Assembly (NCBI GenBank): GCA_963693365.1
Contig: CAVNZM010000007.1
Span: 1-64,000, forward strand
Reading direction: 5' to 3'
DNA length: 64,000 bases
Origin: Amoebidium appalachense
Taxonomy: Eukaryota; Ichthyosporea
Below are positions 28,220-45,645 of the stretch, one piece after another. Position 1 is the stretch's first letter; each line of letters starts with the position of its first letter. Below the pieces are notes generated by a model that made no database searches, had not been told where the DNA came from, and was given only the letters and a program-made list of their open reading frames with translations. A program made the translations under genes and the position numbers.

Positions 28220-29348
28220 CTTGCCAGCTCGTTCCGTCCATGAACGCAGCTCAGTACAATGCCACATCCATGCACACACACAATATGCACATAATCCCGT
28301 GATCACACCACGCGGACACAACACAGTTACCGCATGAAAACCATTAGGCCTAGTGTGTATTAGTGAGTGGTGGTTTGTGGCATGTGGGCGCACACACGCA
28401 TGCACCGAGAAGGACACTCACCTGTGAGTTTGCGCCGATGCATGCGGCCTTCCAGCCACCGTAGTTGCCCGAGGGGTCACTCTGGTACAGCTGGAACCCA
28501 AAGTGGCTGTCCCACCCCGCATACAGGAACGACACACCAAACGGCCGCAGACCTGCAACACAGTCAGCAACCCCGCCTATGTGCTGCAAAGACAACATGT
28601 GCACATAGCAAAGAGAGACACGTACACATACAGGCACAGCAAAGAAAGACATGCACATACAGGCACAGCAAAGAAAGACATGCACATGCATGCACAGCAA
28701 AGAGAGACATGCACATACACATGCACAACAGCATCTTAGCAAGCCATACAGCCCCACCCAGTACCCAGCACAAAACCAACTACTTTAGGTGTACCCAAAC
28801 ACCCTGGCAGATGGACTAATAGATTTATTTTCTATGCCGCTGTTTTTGCTGTTTCCCTACTACAATTGGGCCAACTGTGTAATGCACCAAGAAACGAATG
28901 CACAGACATGCAAGGCTACCCCCGATAATCACACATCACCCCAACGTCCAAGCCCATACACCCGACCAAATGCACACCTTACCTCCACATACCTAGCTAC
29001 CCGCAAAACACCGCACCCACCATCTCACCCGCACAACGCACACACCCGCAACGCTTCTCACCTTTCCCCCCCCTCCCCCTCCCTCCCCCCCCCCCCCCCC
29101 CCCACAAAAAAAAAAAAAAAAAAAAAAAAAACACACGCACACCACCCCATCCCCTCCTCTCCTCACACCCACCCACCCACCCACCCCACCCCTCCTCCCA
29201 AGGCACATACACAAACACACACACACACACATAAACTCCCATCCACACACACACACACACTAGTATACACACATGGGGCACGTCCACACACACACACACA
29301 TACACGCCCAAACACGCCCGCCCAATCGCCCACAAGCAAGCAAGCTAG

Positions 29349-29386
<38 letters not shown>

Positions 29387-29390
29387 ACCA

Positions 29391-29442
<52 letters not shown>

Positions 29443-30615
29443 ACACACCCAGACACCCACACACCCACCCACCCACCCACACCCGCACACCCGCACACCC
29501 GCACATACCCACACACACACCCACACCCACACACCCACCCACCCACAAACACCCACCCACACAGACACACGCACCTCCGTATTGGGTGTAGCCCTGCTTG
29601 AGGTCGCACAGGCTCTGGACCAGCTGCTCGACGGGCACAGGCTCCTGGTAGCCCAGCAGGTAGCGCTGGGCCGTCAGCCGTGCCTGGTTGATGAGGATGT
29701 TGGCATCCGCCGTGATCCCCGCTACACTGCACGCAATGTTGCTGTGGGGCATGAATGTTAGCGAGGGGGGAGGCAGCAGCACGGAGATAGGTGCAAGGTA
29801 TGCAGGTGGCTACGTGCTAACGAGTGCCATAAAGAAGTGTGTGTGTAGGTGCCCCCTCCTCCCCCCCTCCCCCCCCCCCCCTCGGCCGGCGCCCCCCCCC
29901 CCCCCCGCTTCCCCCCCCCACACACACACACACACCGCCCCCCCCCCCCTCCCCCTCCCCCTCCCCCCCCCCCCCCCCCCCCCATTTATTTATTATCTAT
30001 TTATTTTTCTTTTTTGGAAAAGATGGGGCGGGGGGCGTGGGGGGGGAGGGAGGGGGGGGGGGGGAGGGAGGATTGAATGTGTCATAAAGTACGAAGTACG
30101 CAAGAACAACGGATAACACGATGCAGAGTGCAAACCATACATAACGAGTGTGCAGCATAATGAGCAGAGCCCATCCTCAAGGGGGGGGATGTCATCCACA
30201 GTACCCGAGTTTCGACCCATTCACCTCATCAACAAAACCCAACTCAGATAGGGGGATTTGCAATCACGTGCTGAAACACATACCCAAAAGCTCAGAGGCA
30301 TTACATGGTGGGAGTATAGAACAAGAGCATATGTATCTGCCTGGGCACGTGCAGATTATTGTCCATGTGCCATATCGTGCCCTTAAACCTGGCCGTTAAA
30401 GCATGTGTGGTTGTGTGCATGCATCTGTGTGCCTGTGTGTGTGTGTGTTCATGTATGTGTGTATGGGGAAGGTTTTTTTTTTTTTTTTTTTTTTTGGGGG
30501 GGGGGGGGGGCCATGTGTGTGTGTGTCTGCCCTTAGCCTGGCTGTGAATGCACGCGTGTGTGCATACATGCACATGCGCGTGAGAATTGCACGTGCGTGT
30601 GTCCTTGTGTGTGTG

Positions 30616-30654
<39 letters not shown>

Positions 30655-30930
30655 ATGCATGTGTGTTTCTGTGCCCTTAGGCCCAAGCCAGCTGTCGTGT
30701 GCATGTCGGCATGCATGTGTGCCTGCCATTCTTGTGCACGTGCAGCTGCCAGCATGTGAGCACATACTCGTCCAGGCGGTAGATCTTCTCGCTGTGCACA
30801 CTCTCCTCCAGCAGCTTGCTTGTGTTCTTGTTCTCGGCCGCAAGCACGATGCCCTCGGGGCACAGCACACCCAGGCACGTGCCTGCGTGGCTGATGGCCT
30901 CCATGGCATACTCCACCTGGTACAGCCGCC
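26702..30930 (-). CDS. PSMA4: 20S proteasome subunit alpha type-4 (first exon not found)
   Basis: Exons on the minus strand: 30930-30768, 29741-29575, 28552-28422, 28024-27904 and 26835-26702, in phase at every GT-AG junction (donors GTATGT, GTGCGT, GTGAGT, GTACGT). The encoded sequence follows alpha-4 closely: [20 protein letters not shown] (the alpha-subunit signature), [96 protein letters not shown] and [18 protein letters not shown], ending in a Lys/Glu-rich tail. Alpha subunits form the outer gated rings of the 20S core and are not proteolytic. About 16 N-terminal residues, including the start, are missing; that exon must lie above 30930 or outside the window. An AATAAA overlaps the last base of the stop codon (26702-26697), so the 3' UTR may be very short. 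Introns hold minisatellites and long C/G runs. Confidence 0.95.
27171..27668. repeat. 20-bp minisatellite in a PSMA4 intron
   Basis: Built from alternating TGTGCCCATG and TGCCTGCCTA/TGCCTGCCCA blocks, mostly 20 bp with 12-bp insertions of an extra TGTGCCTGCCCA. Continues as a degenerate TGCCTGCATGTG repeat to about 27895. Plus-strand frames of over 300 codons (Cys/Pro/Ala/His) are artefacts of the repeat. Confidence 0.9.
28165..28220. repeat. Long G homopolymer in a PSMA4 intron
   Basis: More than 50 G with two early interruptions; C-rich on the transcript strand. Confidence 0.95.
28600..28720. repeat. Short tandem repeat of about 29-30 bp in a PSMA4 intron
   Basis: Four imperfect units around CACATACAGGCACAGCAAAG and AAAGACATGCACAT. 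Confidence 0.8.
29085..29575. repeat. Compound C/A/(CA)n low-complexity block in a PSMA4 intron
   Basis: C run then A run at about 29086-29130, C run at 29349-29386, (CA)n at 29391-29436 and CCCA-rich DNA up to the donor at 29574. On the transcript strand the intron therefore begins GTGCGTGTGTCTGTGTGG. Confidence 0.9.
30073..30260 (+). repeat. Dispersed repeat family, copy F
   Basis: TGTGTCATAAAGTACGAAGT, then ACACGATGCAGAGTGCAAAC, GAGCAGAGCCCATCCTCAAG and CCGAGTTTCGACCCATTCAC, ending AACCCAACTCAGATAG. Preceded by a G tract (about 30022-30068), as with copies A and E. Located in a PSMA4 intron, opposite to the direction of transcription. Confidence 0.6.
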
Positions 30931-31648
30931 CTGCACAACGTGTCAATCAAAGTCCCCACGTGCATGGGTAAAAAAAGGACACACAGCCACAGACGTATAG
31001 CAAAACCTATATATGGCACATGGTTGCCATGCATGGCACACATGTTAGTGTGAACATACACAATGGTACACTCCTACTGAATACAGTGTGCAGTCCCAGT
31101 TCCTCCACACCTCCTCATTTTCTTTAAGAACATGTGCCCCGATGTGCCCCCCCCCCCCCCCCCCCTCTTCTCAACCACCACCACCACCACCACTACCACC
31201 AAAAAAAAAAATTGGACCTTGGTGATCTGCCAGCTACCCACATGACTGGGCATAGCATTAATACACATTCTCGCAAGTTAAAGGGGGTTTCTTTTAGGTT
31301 TTCGGGCCGGGCCGGGTCAGAGGGAATTCTAGCTATATGATTGGCGTGCTGTGCATCAGCTGCGCACCTTCGTTTTGCCCGCAGCAAGGTTCAAATGCGC
31401 CTTAATACAACAAAAAAGAAAAAGAAATTAGAGGGGAAAAAAATGAAGAAGGGAATAACAATAATAAAGTGTTACGAAGAAATTGCAGTTCATATCGTGA
31501 TTTATATGCTGAACAAATGGCTTGACCCGGATGTGCTGGAATGGGGACAGTTAATCGGCCTAAAAGAAACCCCCTTTGAAATCCCGAACGCACCAAATGG
31601 AGAAGGTTATATACCACACAGGCATCCTTGCATGGAGCTTCCCCCCCC

Positions 31649-31679
<31 letters not shown>

Positions 31680-31873
31680 ACCATGCCTTCCCCTCTCCCC
31701 TGGCAAAAAGAGAACTAACTCTCCCTCTTCTTCTCCCTCTTCCTCATCCTCTCCCTTGTCTATTTTGCACCCTACCCCTCCCCCCCCCCCCCCCCCTTCT
31801 CACACACACACACCTCTCGCCTCCCTTGCTCCCCTCCCTCCTTCCCTCTTTGTCTTCCACTTCTCCCCCCTTC

Positions 31874-31932
<59 letters not shown>

Positions 31933-33247
31933 ACCACCACCACCGAGAACACATGCACCACCTAGCCGCCACCTAGCCCGACAGCAGCAAACGTCCCCAT
32001 CGACGTAGCCCCCCCCCCCCCCCCGCTCCCCTTCAGCCACACCCACAGACATGCCTCTTATCCCCTTCCCCCTTCCTGCTCCCAAACAACTAAACACACT
32101 CTCTTCCCCTCCTTTATCCCTTGTCCTGATCCCAGGTATGGTAAAATGATACCTCTCTCTCTCTCTCTTTCTCTCTTCCCCCCTGCCAACCCCCCCCTCC
32201 CCCCCCCCCCCCCTCTCTCTCTCTCCCCCCCCCCCCATTTCAATATGACTGTGTGAGGGTATGTGTGTATCCTTGGGAGAGGGGGGGGGGGGGGGTCTAC
32301 AGATTATAAAAGAATAGCTTAAGTCTTTCCTTTCTCGCAATCACCGTGGGTGGGTTTAGGCAAAAGGGGGGCGCTAACCTTCCGGGGAGAATATTGTAGT
32401 TCGTGTATCGTATCTGCGAGACTGCAACCCACCCCCCGGTCAAAAAGGGTCCGGCACCACCCAGGACCCAGGGCCAACGCCTCAAAAACTACCCGTATAT
32501 GCACATTCCACATCCTGCACGCAGTCAAAGCATACTACACCCCGGACATTCAGCCTACGATCCCTTTCCACAAATCCTCGCCCTAACCTAGGAAGTTACT
32601 TGTTCTCTCGCCCGTTGACCGACAACTAATGAACACGGATGCCTTTAAGTGCCCATAAAAATCCTGCCCAGCATACCCTACTTTTCCTACTCGACATGGA
32701 AGCATCACACACCTGCACCAGTCATGAACAGAGACATAGCAACTGCCTGCAAAACGGTGCAAACACAAAGCACGGGCACATGCTTCGGTCAGATGAAGTG
32801 CATAGACCCGTCAAACAGCAAGATGCAAAGGGTCTCTCCGTGTGCCCCCTTATAAACGGGCAACTTCCCCATTTTTTAAGGTAAACGTTTGACCCATACC
32901 CTATTTCAATGACCACGACTTCCTCTCCCCAGCCCTTTTTTTGGGCCAGAGTCTGTATGCAAATAACAGAACACACACAAATGCACCTCACACAAAAAAC
33001 TGCTTAGCGCACAAGGAGTGATATATGTTGTGCTAACCCCAAAGCCTCCTTCTTTCCACAGGTAACACACTTTCTGCCTTCGTTTTTCACTTCCGCTGGA
33101 TCTAGTGCCAGTGCCTGTGCCACACGCCAAACAACCCTTCCCCCCTCAAGAACACCGTTATTGCTCGTCATTCAACCCCCTCCACCCCCCCCCCCCCCCC
33201 ACACACACACACACACACACATACACATCCCCCAAACCCCCTCCCCT

Positions 33248-33311
<64 letters not shown>

Positions 33312-34259
33312 ACAGACACACACAATCTTTTCCCCTTCTCCCTCTCTCCCCACACTGAAAGACACACAATGAGTGCTGTTGAAAACCTTAAATCATGACC
33401 AAGGCATGAAGCATGAAATTATTCAAGTAACAAAACATACCATGGTGGCGTGTGTGTCTGTGCAACGAACGGGGTGAGTGTTGGCTGCCTGTCGACGGGG
33501 AGGGAGAGAGTTGTCTATTTACAGCGCCAAAAGCTTGTCCAAAAAGCTAGTGAGGCCTAAGGCGTGTTCAGGAAGCACAAATGATCTACGCTCTACTCTA
33601 TACAATACAAAACCGGCTACTCTCTGGTATGTTCGAATGTTTGCTTTGTGTTCTCCGACGTCTCTCTCCTTCTCACTCCCTCATAAAGTTTTCCGCTTGC
33701 CGCGGTAGGTTTGTTTTTTCTGTCTGCCAGAAATGATGACGTGTACAACTTTTTGAAGTATTTACGGGTCGGGTCAGAGTTCCGGTTCAGGTCAGAAAGT
33801 ACAGGTCCTTATTGATTGGCTGTAGCAGCACCATTCTGTTACGCAAAATATAGATCTCTGGTGCGTCGACGCCGTCGACCGAGCGCATGCATGCGTGCCG
33901 GGGCTGCACGATGTTTGGGTTTTCAAAGAGAGCACAGTCAGGACGTGCCAGTCTAGGATCATATTTATATTAGCTCGTGAGTATACGTTGCCTACACGCA
34001 CACACATGTACGGATAGCTACTCTTCAAGCACGCACACTGCAACGTGAAGCACTTACTTCTCGCTCAACAGAAAAAAGTCTGGGTATCTGGTTTAGTGCT
34101 CGTGGTAGTTTGAGTGGCCCGGAACTCACACTTGCCTTTGGTGAGTTTTTTGGACTTGCTTGAGATTAACAATACCCACCGTTTCTACACCGGCTTGCCA
34201 GCCAAACATCAACGCTGTCACCATCAGACAGTCTTCATAGTGTCACACGCCAGGCAGCC
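30931..34259. other. Spacer upstream of PSMA4, no recognised gene
   Basis: Should contain the missing first PSMA4 exon and its promoter, which I could not find. Low-complexity tracts: C at 31149-31166, 31640-31664 and 31868-31918; CT-rich at 32150-32240; (CA)n at 33202-33225 and 33250-33307. The interval 32250-34250 is of balanced composition with only short frames. Confidence 0.45.
31280..31577. repeat. Perfect 19-bp inverted repeat flanking about 260 bp
   Basis: AAAGGGGGTTTCTTTTAGG at 31280-31298 is the exact reverse complement of CCTAAAAGAAACCCCCTTT at 31559-31577. The interior is AT-rich with AAAAAG tracts and no gene. The layout resembles a short MITE, but no clear target-site duplication is visible outside the arms. 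Confidence 0.6.
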
Positions 34260-34739
34260 ATGTTTATGTTGCACCGCCACACAGGTCCCTCACCGTTTCT
34301 TCGGGTAGGGCGGGCGACATTCAGCACCACTCCCCCACCGAGCCCACCACGGCCTAGCAAACTAGTGCCCGTGCTTGGCTTTGTACTGTTTCTCCTTACG
34401 GCCGAGCTCTATGTGCAGCGCGGGCGGCACCTCAAGGACGAGCAGAAGGCACTGGGCACGCGGCAGGCCACCCGCCACGAGCTGAGTGCGCTGCAGGCAG
34501 AGGCCGCCACCTACAAGGCCCTGCTCGGTTCGGGGCCCGAGGGCGTAGTGGGCCGGTTGGTGGCACGGGTCGAGGGTCGTGCGGACGTGCGGGCACACAG
34601 ACAGCTGAGCCTGGACGCACTAAGGGAGGAGCTGAAGGGGTTGCTGGCTGACTGCACAGGGTTGGACCAAACCGTACAGGCCCCAAGGGTCGAGCAGAGG
34701 AGGGAGGTGGCCCCAAGCACAAAGGTGCTGTACTGAAAC
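34260..34739 (+). CDS. Predicted single-pass mitochondrial membrane protein with coiled coil
   Basis: A 158-residue frame from a true ATG at 34260 to a TGA ending near 34736. Residues 1-26 (MFMLHRHTGPSPFLRVGRAT, then FSTT) contain Arg and hydroxylated residues but no acids, like a mitochondrial presequence with a cleavage-like RATFS. After a short proline-rich piece, residues about 39-58 form one hydrophobic helix (LVPVLGFVLFLLTAELYVQR), followed by about 95 charged, helical residues (DEQKALGTRQATRHELSALQ; LSLDALREELKGLLADC). This layout suits an inner-membrane assembly or scaffold factor with a soluble C-terminal helix. I do not recognise the family. GC-rich codon use like the other genes supports real coding; the 5' side could instead be an exon with an upstream start. 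Confidence 0.5.
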
Positions 34740-35647
34740 ATAGGCGGTACCGTACCAGTCCATGGGCTAAGACCCTGCATGCAATTACCTGCCCTGCAAG
34801 CCACATGCTAGGTTTCCAAGAACACGGTGTGGGAGTATAGCATGCATCAACGAATGAATTGTGCTTACAAGAAAAACAAGGGCTCAGAATCCACAAATAA
34901 AGTAGCTCGGCGAAACTTTGTTTGCATACGTCACACCCGTCCCTCACCATCGCGTATTATCCATGTCACCAGACAAACGAATGCTGTTGTTAGTAAAACC
35001 CATAGCAACACTTAACTGCAGACATATGCACCTCACCAGGAAAGGGAGACACGCTCTGAAACGCGTGAAGGTGTCTTTCATTTATATGTAATGCCAGAGT
35101 GTTGTCTCCTGATGGCTCTCGATTAGTCATACCTGGGGAACACCTTCAAGGTGGCATAATAGGCGGTACGTGCACTGGCTGTATTATAACTGTGCATTAT
35201 AATTCTTGGCATCCACAACTTCGTTTCGACTCATTTCGTGAATCAATAAAACTTAGTAATTGAAAGGGGTGCAATGACTGGCTGTTTCGCACTGAGAATG
35301 GTGGCGTAAACTTGATGATGGACATTCGAGCTGTGTAAGCTACGCGAATATCGAAGTTTGCATGACACATATATTAGCTGGTCACGGTATATGTCTCTGG
35401 CTGTGCCACAAGACCAACCCTGAGACCAGGTGTCAGCATACCAGTGCAGGCAACATCACGCATTGTGCCCGTGCTAGCACTAGGCATGCTGTGGTGTAAA
35501 CTTACTTGGCCACCTCCACCCTTGAGGTGCACACACACGCACGGGTCAAGTTGTGCCAGGGTTTAAACCCTAACCCTGTAATTTCAACTAAGTCTTACCC
35601 TGTACCTGAAGTGTGTGCGTGGGTGCGTGTGTGTGTGGCTTTTGGGG

Positions 35648-35681
<34 letters not shown>

Positions 35682-36405
35682 AGGCCACGTTCAAAGCCAG
35701 GTCGATCGCGACCCAAAAGCGCCCGACATGTATGCGCCGGCACCCAACTTGTGACAAAGTTTGCATGTGTGATACTGTATTTGTGTAGGTCTGTGTGTGT
35801 GGGTTGGGCTGAGGGGAGGTGGGGATGGTAAACACCGTCCATGCCTACAAATTAGGTGCAAGTGAAAAGGTAGAGTGTGTGCGCGTGTGTGCGTGTGTGT
35901 GTGGGAGTGTGCGTGCGTGCGTGCATGTGTGTGTGTGTGTGTATGTGTGTGTGTGGGAGTGTGCGCGCGTGCGTGTGTGTCTGTACGTGTGTGTGAAAGG
36001 GAAGCGGGGAATATGGACAGCCATGCACTTTAGTGAACTGTGTCATTAATTCTAAACGGCTATGCCCCCAGCGGCCAGGGGTGTGTCCCACAGAGACCAG
36101 ATTCTGCCCGATACGATGCTACGGTGTATAATAATGCGCATACAGGCCATTTATGTGTGTCTGTGTACACATGTCACAGTGTGTGTTCGTGCGTGTGTAC
36201 TGTGTACGTGCACATTTCTGAGTGTGTACTGTGTACGTGCACATTTCTCTACTTCGTCAGCTGAAACTAGAAACATCAACACCTCTGGTAATATCATTTA
36301 ACGGTAACGACTACGATTACGACTATTCCACATACACGTATCTCTTGCTAGCTACCCCACCTCCACACCACTCTCTCTACTCCTCCCACGTGTGTGTGCA
36401 CGTGC
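34740..36405. other. Spacer between the membrane-protein gene and coronin
   Basis: Balanced-composition DNA with a telomere-like AAACCCTAACCCTG at 35564, a G run at about 35648-35679 and GT-rich DNA at about 35875-36000 and 36150-36240. No coding sequence is recognised. Both flanking genes converge here. Confidence 0.4.
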
Positions 36406-41917
<5,512 letters not shown>

Positions 41918-43200
41918 AGTGCCTGCTGCAGCACTCGTCAGTGGCAGGCACGGGGGCACGTGCACGTCGACAGGCGCACACACGAACTGGCACTAGGGCA
42001 CGCATGCATATAGTTCAAAAACAAACGCGCACAGATTACAAGGCATGAACGCAGGCAGAGCTCTTACGGTGATAGTTGCACACGCACCACGTCCAACAGA
42101 ATGGCTGTTGAAAACAACACTGTTACATAGTTCACACACCCTCTCTGCTCTATGGGTTTGCAGATGCAGTAGTGGGAACGCAAGAACCTCAGCGTGCATC
42201 AGATCAGAAAGGTCCCTGCTACACGCAGGCACAAAGACGCAAACGGACGCATAGGTCTACACAATCCTTGCTCCCCGGGTTCACTCGAACGGCTTCGCCC
42301 TTGCCGAAACCCCGGCCACCAAGCGTGCTCTCAACCTTGGCAACCACCCTGAAAGACATAATCACCAAGCGTCTGCACTAACCATCCTCTGCATTATATA
42401 AATTACATGAACCCCTTCAACTCACTTTCTATATAAGCAGTAAGGGTGAGGTGTCGGTGTTCAGAGGGCAAGTCTGTGCCTTGTTCTCCGTTAAAAACGC
42501 GTGGTGTGGTCTGGCGGCGGTAAACAAACGCAGAAATTTATAACGACCTTCCGAATGCCTTTTATGGTCGGACAGCTGAAAAGGAGGGGGGCAAATAGTT
42601 GTGGTATCCACCGCGTTGGCAACTTGGCATGCCTCGCCCACACATGCCTCTGGTTTATATCTTTTAAATGCGCCAGCTCCACACTCCTGCTCGATATAAA
42701 TAATTGACACACCTGCAATTATGCGTAAATAGAGCGCATTTCTTTTAGTGAAGAGCAATTATTCTGTTCTTGACTGCACGTTTTACTGAATGGTGGTGTT
42801 GCATGCCGCGCAGACCACAGATCTTGGGTCACGTTGGGTGATAAACAAAACTGCAACACGCCTCTAATTCAGGGAAATAGCGGAATCTGGTTGGTTATTA
42901 CTACGGTGATCTTTTTTTATTCCTACCAATGAAAAGCCTTGACTGCTCATGAATTTCAAACCCTGAAGTTGTTTTTTTCAACTGAAATAAATCATCTTCT
43001 AAAAATGTGTCATATATAAAGTTGTTTTTCTCTGTTATTTATTAGACAGCATGTATAGGTTATAGCATATGCATGCCTCTTTCTTCATAGTATGAAATAC
43101 AGTCACATCCTTCTCTACCTGGAAATGCCCTACCAGCCTAGATCTTCTCCCTTTTTTTAACCCTTTTTTTTTCCTGTCCCACAATCAAACCACACTTGCC
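41918..43200. other. Divergent spacer between coronin and tRNA-Sec
   Basis: Upstream of coronin (minus) and of the tRNA-Sec gene (plus). AT-richer from about 42400, without long microsatellites, which is unusual for this window. No coding sequence is supported. Likely holds promoter elements of both genes; specific sites other than the tRNA TATA box are not recognised. Confidence 0.4.
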
Positions 43201-43211
43201 TTCTGTGCGCA

Positions 43212-43219
43212 TATATAAA
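43212..43219 (+). promoter_or_regulatory. TATA box of the tRNA-Sec gene (type 3 Pol III promoter)
   Basis: TATATAAA at -30 to -23 relative to the first tRNA base. In animals tRNA-Sec is transcribed from an external promoter with a TATA box near -30 and a proximal sequence element near -60; spacing here matches. A PSE cannot be named by eye, but it would fall at about 43170-43200. Confidence 0.75.
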
Positions 43220-43241
43220 GTCTCTGCCGCGGTAAGTTGAT

Positions 43242-43328
43242 GCGGGGATGATCTTGGCTGGTGCTGGGCTAGGCCTTCAAAGCCTAGGACGCCTAGCGGC
43301 GTAGCAGTTCGATTCTGCCTTCTCCGCG
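43242..43328 (+). tRNA. Selenocysteine tRNA, anticodon TCA
   Basis: 87 nt, the same length as the human tRNA-Sec gene, which it resembles at GGATGATC, CTTCAAA and CTAGCG. Acceptor stem GCGGGGA pairs with TTCTCCGC (one G-U). The D arm is a long six-pair stem, CTTGGC-TGGT-GCTGGG. The anticodon arm is CTAGGC-CTTCAAA-GCCTAG, giving anticodon TCA, which reads UGA. The long variable arm is ACGCC-TAGC-GGCGT, and the T arm GCAG-TTCGATT-CTGC has the four-pair stem of the 9/4 fold. These are diagnostic features of tRNA-Sec, not of tRNA-Ser or a suppressor. The tRNA is charged with Ser and converted to Sec for insertion at UGA codons with a SECIS element. Its presence implies that the organism makes selenoproteins. 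No other Sec-machinery gene is in the window. Confidence 0.95.
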
Positions 43329-43337
43329 TACCCTCCC

Positions 43338-43345
43338 TTTTTTTT
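43338..43345 (+). terminator. Pol III terminator of tRNA-Sec
   Basis: A run of eight T begins ten bases after the tRNA 3' end, the standard RNA polymerase III termination signal. Confidence 0.8.
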
Positions 43346-44151
43346 GCTTCTGCTTTTTCTCGTTAACTTGTTTCTTTTGTCCCCAACTGGCATCATATGG
43401 CATGGCCTCCCATGTATGCAGACACATTTCATGTGGACTTTGTGACCTGCAGGGTTCACGATCCTTTACCCATGGCCACCATCACGACTGCAATGCCCAC
43501 TTCGCTGGGCCATGGGCCCATGGCTCATGCATCCCGATTCCCATGGCTTCCAAAATTCGGTGCCGGTTGTACGACCTTCATACGCCGCACCTCTGCACAA
43601 CCCTATCTCAACATTTAACGGTTAAAACATGTACTGTTATGCCTGCACGCCGCAGGCACACAGAGTGGTCGAAGGGAACTGCTGACAGGTGGCACATGTG
43701 CTGCAGACACGTGTCTACCGTCACAGTGCAATATTAATACATGTGATTCGGACATGTCTCGGTGTACATCGGCTCACTGGACACTTCACTCACGAGTCCA
43801 CGGTGGTGGGGCATCTCCCTTCCCCCCCACCTCTCCCCCGCCCTTCCCCCTCTATCCACACCTACCTTCTCTCCCCCCCCCCCCCCCCCCCCCCCCCTCC
43901 CCCCTCCCCTCAACCCCCTCCCCCTTGATCCAACCACGACTTCCACACCACCCGGTTGAAAAGAAGTGACAAGTTGTAAGACTTCAACTCCTCCTCCACC
44001 AGCAGCGCTAGCCACACAGTGTCACCTGCTTGCCCTCGTAATGTTTGACACGCCACATACACAGACAAAAGCAAATAAATGGCCAATCACATACATACAT
44101 TGTCAATTTAGCTATAGAAACAAAGTTCACTTCAGCAAATGAACCCGTCAC

Positions 44152-44190
<39 letters not shown>

Positions 44191-44450
44191 ACCCCCCCCC
44201 CCACCCCCCCGGGATGATTCTGCAGTACGAATAAGGCTTCATAAAAGGCTCAAAACAACCCCATCCCCCCCACCCTTCCCCGGGGCACTCAGGGCACATG
44301 TGGACAGTACACCAGTGCCTTGTATGTCACAGTCAATGAGAGTGTATCGGGATTTTTGAATTTGAACTGGGGGATGGGGGGCAGAGGGAGGGGGGGGGGG
44401 GGGGGGGAGCATTAAATGTCGAAGTGACCGTCCCCACTGGTGGAACCCTC

Positions 44451-44482
<32 letters not shown>

Positions 44483-44999
44483 CGGCCTCCTCCCCCCCCC
44501 TCCTCCTCCGGGGCCCGGGGGGAACCACCTCCTCCACGGGTTGGGTGAATCCCTCCCCAAGGTAGCAGCAGAGGTGGGTGCCTCCCCCCCCCTCCCCCCC
44601 CTCCCCCCTTCCCCCTCTCCCCCGGGGCCCCGTGCCACGGTACGAGTGATGGCAGAGTCTCTTTCGATCAATTCCCACGGTGACCCACTAAAGGCTGTAT
44701 TCGTTACGGTCAACCATAACCTATATTAAACAGTTATGAATAAATGCACGTGCTACGTGCCCTTGCAGTGTTCGTGACTGTGTGTGTGTGTGGCCATAGG
44801 GAGGAATGTGTGTGTGTGTGGTGTGTGTGGGTGTGTAGCTGCATGTTGATGCATGTGTCTGTGTGCAGCGCTGGTTCGTGCACCTCATGTGCCTGTGTGG
44901 TACATGTTGTGTGTGCAGGTACGTGTGTGCATATAGACGAGTATACGTGTGCCTGTGTTTGCGCCCGCGCTGGCTAGTCCCGCCCAGGCCCGCGAAGCT

Positions 45000-45037
<38 letters not shown>

Positions 45038-45275
45038 GGGGGGTGCTCGAGCATATGACCGGACGGTGTACAGGGCTGGGCTAAAAGATTCTAGCGCTAG
45101 TAATTATGGAAAATTTAAGATTCTGGCTAGGGTAGCCCCACGGCACCGATGAAAATTAATATTTTTCCTCAGTGCCCTTGTGGGCCAAGGGGTTCTGGCT
45201 TTAGGATTCTACCTGGCTACGGCCAAAATTCACGTAAATCTTATGTTCAGCCTACCATGTAGCCATCTGGGGAAA

Positions 45276-45313
<38 letters not shown>

Positions 45314-45586
45314 CTCGAGAGGGAGACCGACAGTGTTTAAGGGGGAGGGGGGGGGGGGGGGGACCAAAGTTTCCACTAGCCCCTTCCCCTATTCTAAATC
45401 AAGCCTCGCGTCATCCCTATGTATGACGTGTGAAACACGCAGAGGGAGACTTGGTGGGGGGGGGGAAGGGGGGTGTTGCTATTGCTACTACCGTTCCAGA
45501 TGCTTCCAGGAATTCCTGTGACAGTCCGTTCTGAGGTTTGGTCCAGGTGCAGGGGATTGGTTTTTCTTATAGGAGCTAAACTTAAG

Positions 45587-45645
45587 AAGGCGCCCTAAGC
45601 TGCCTTCCTATTAAGTAATAAGGCGCCATAAGCTGCCTTCCTATA
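45587..45645. repeat. 33-bp direct repeat, two units
   Basis: AAGGCGCC(C/A)TAAGCTGCC followed by TTCCTAT occurs at 45587 and 45620. Confidence 0.85.
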
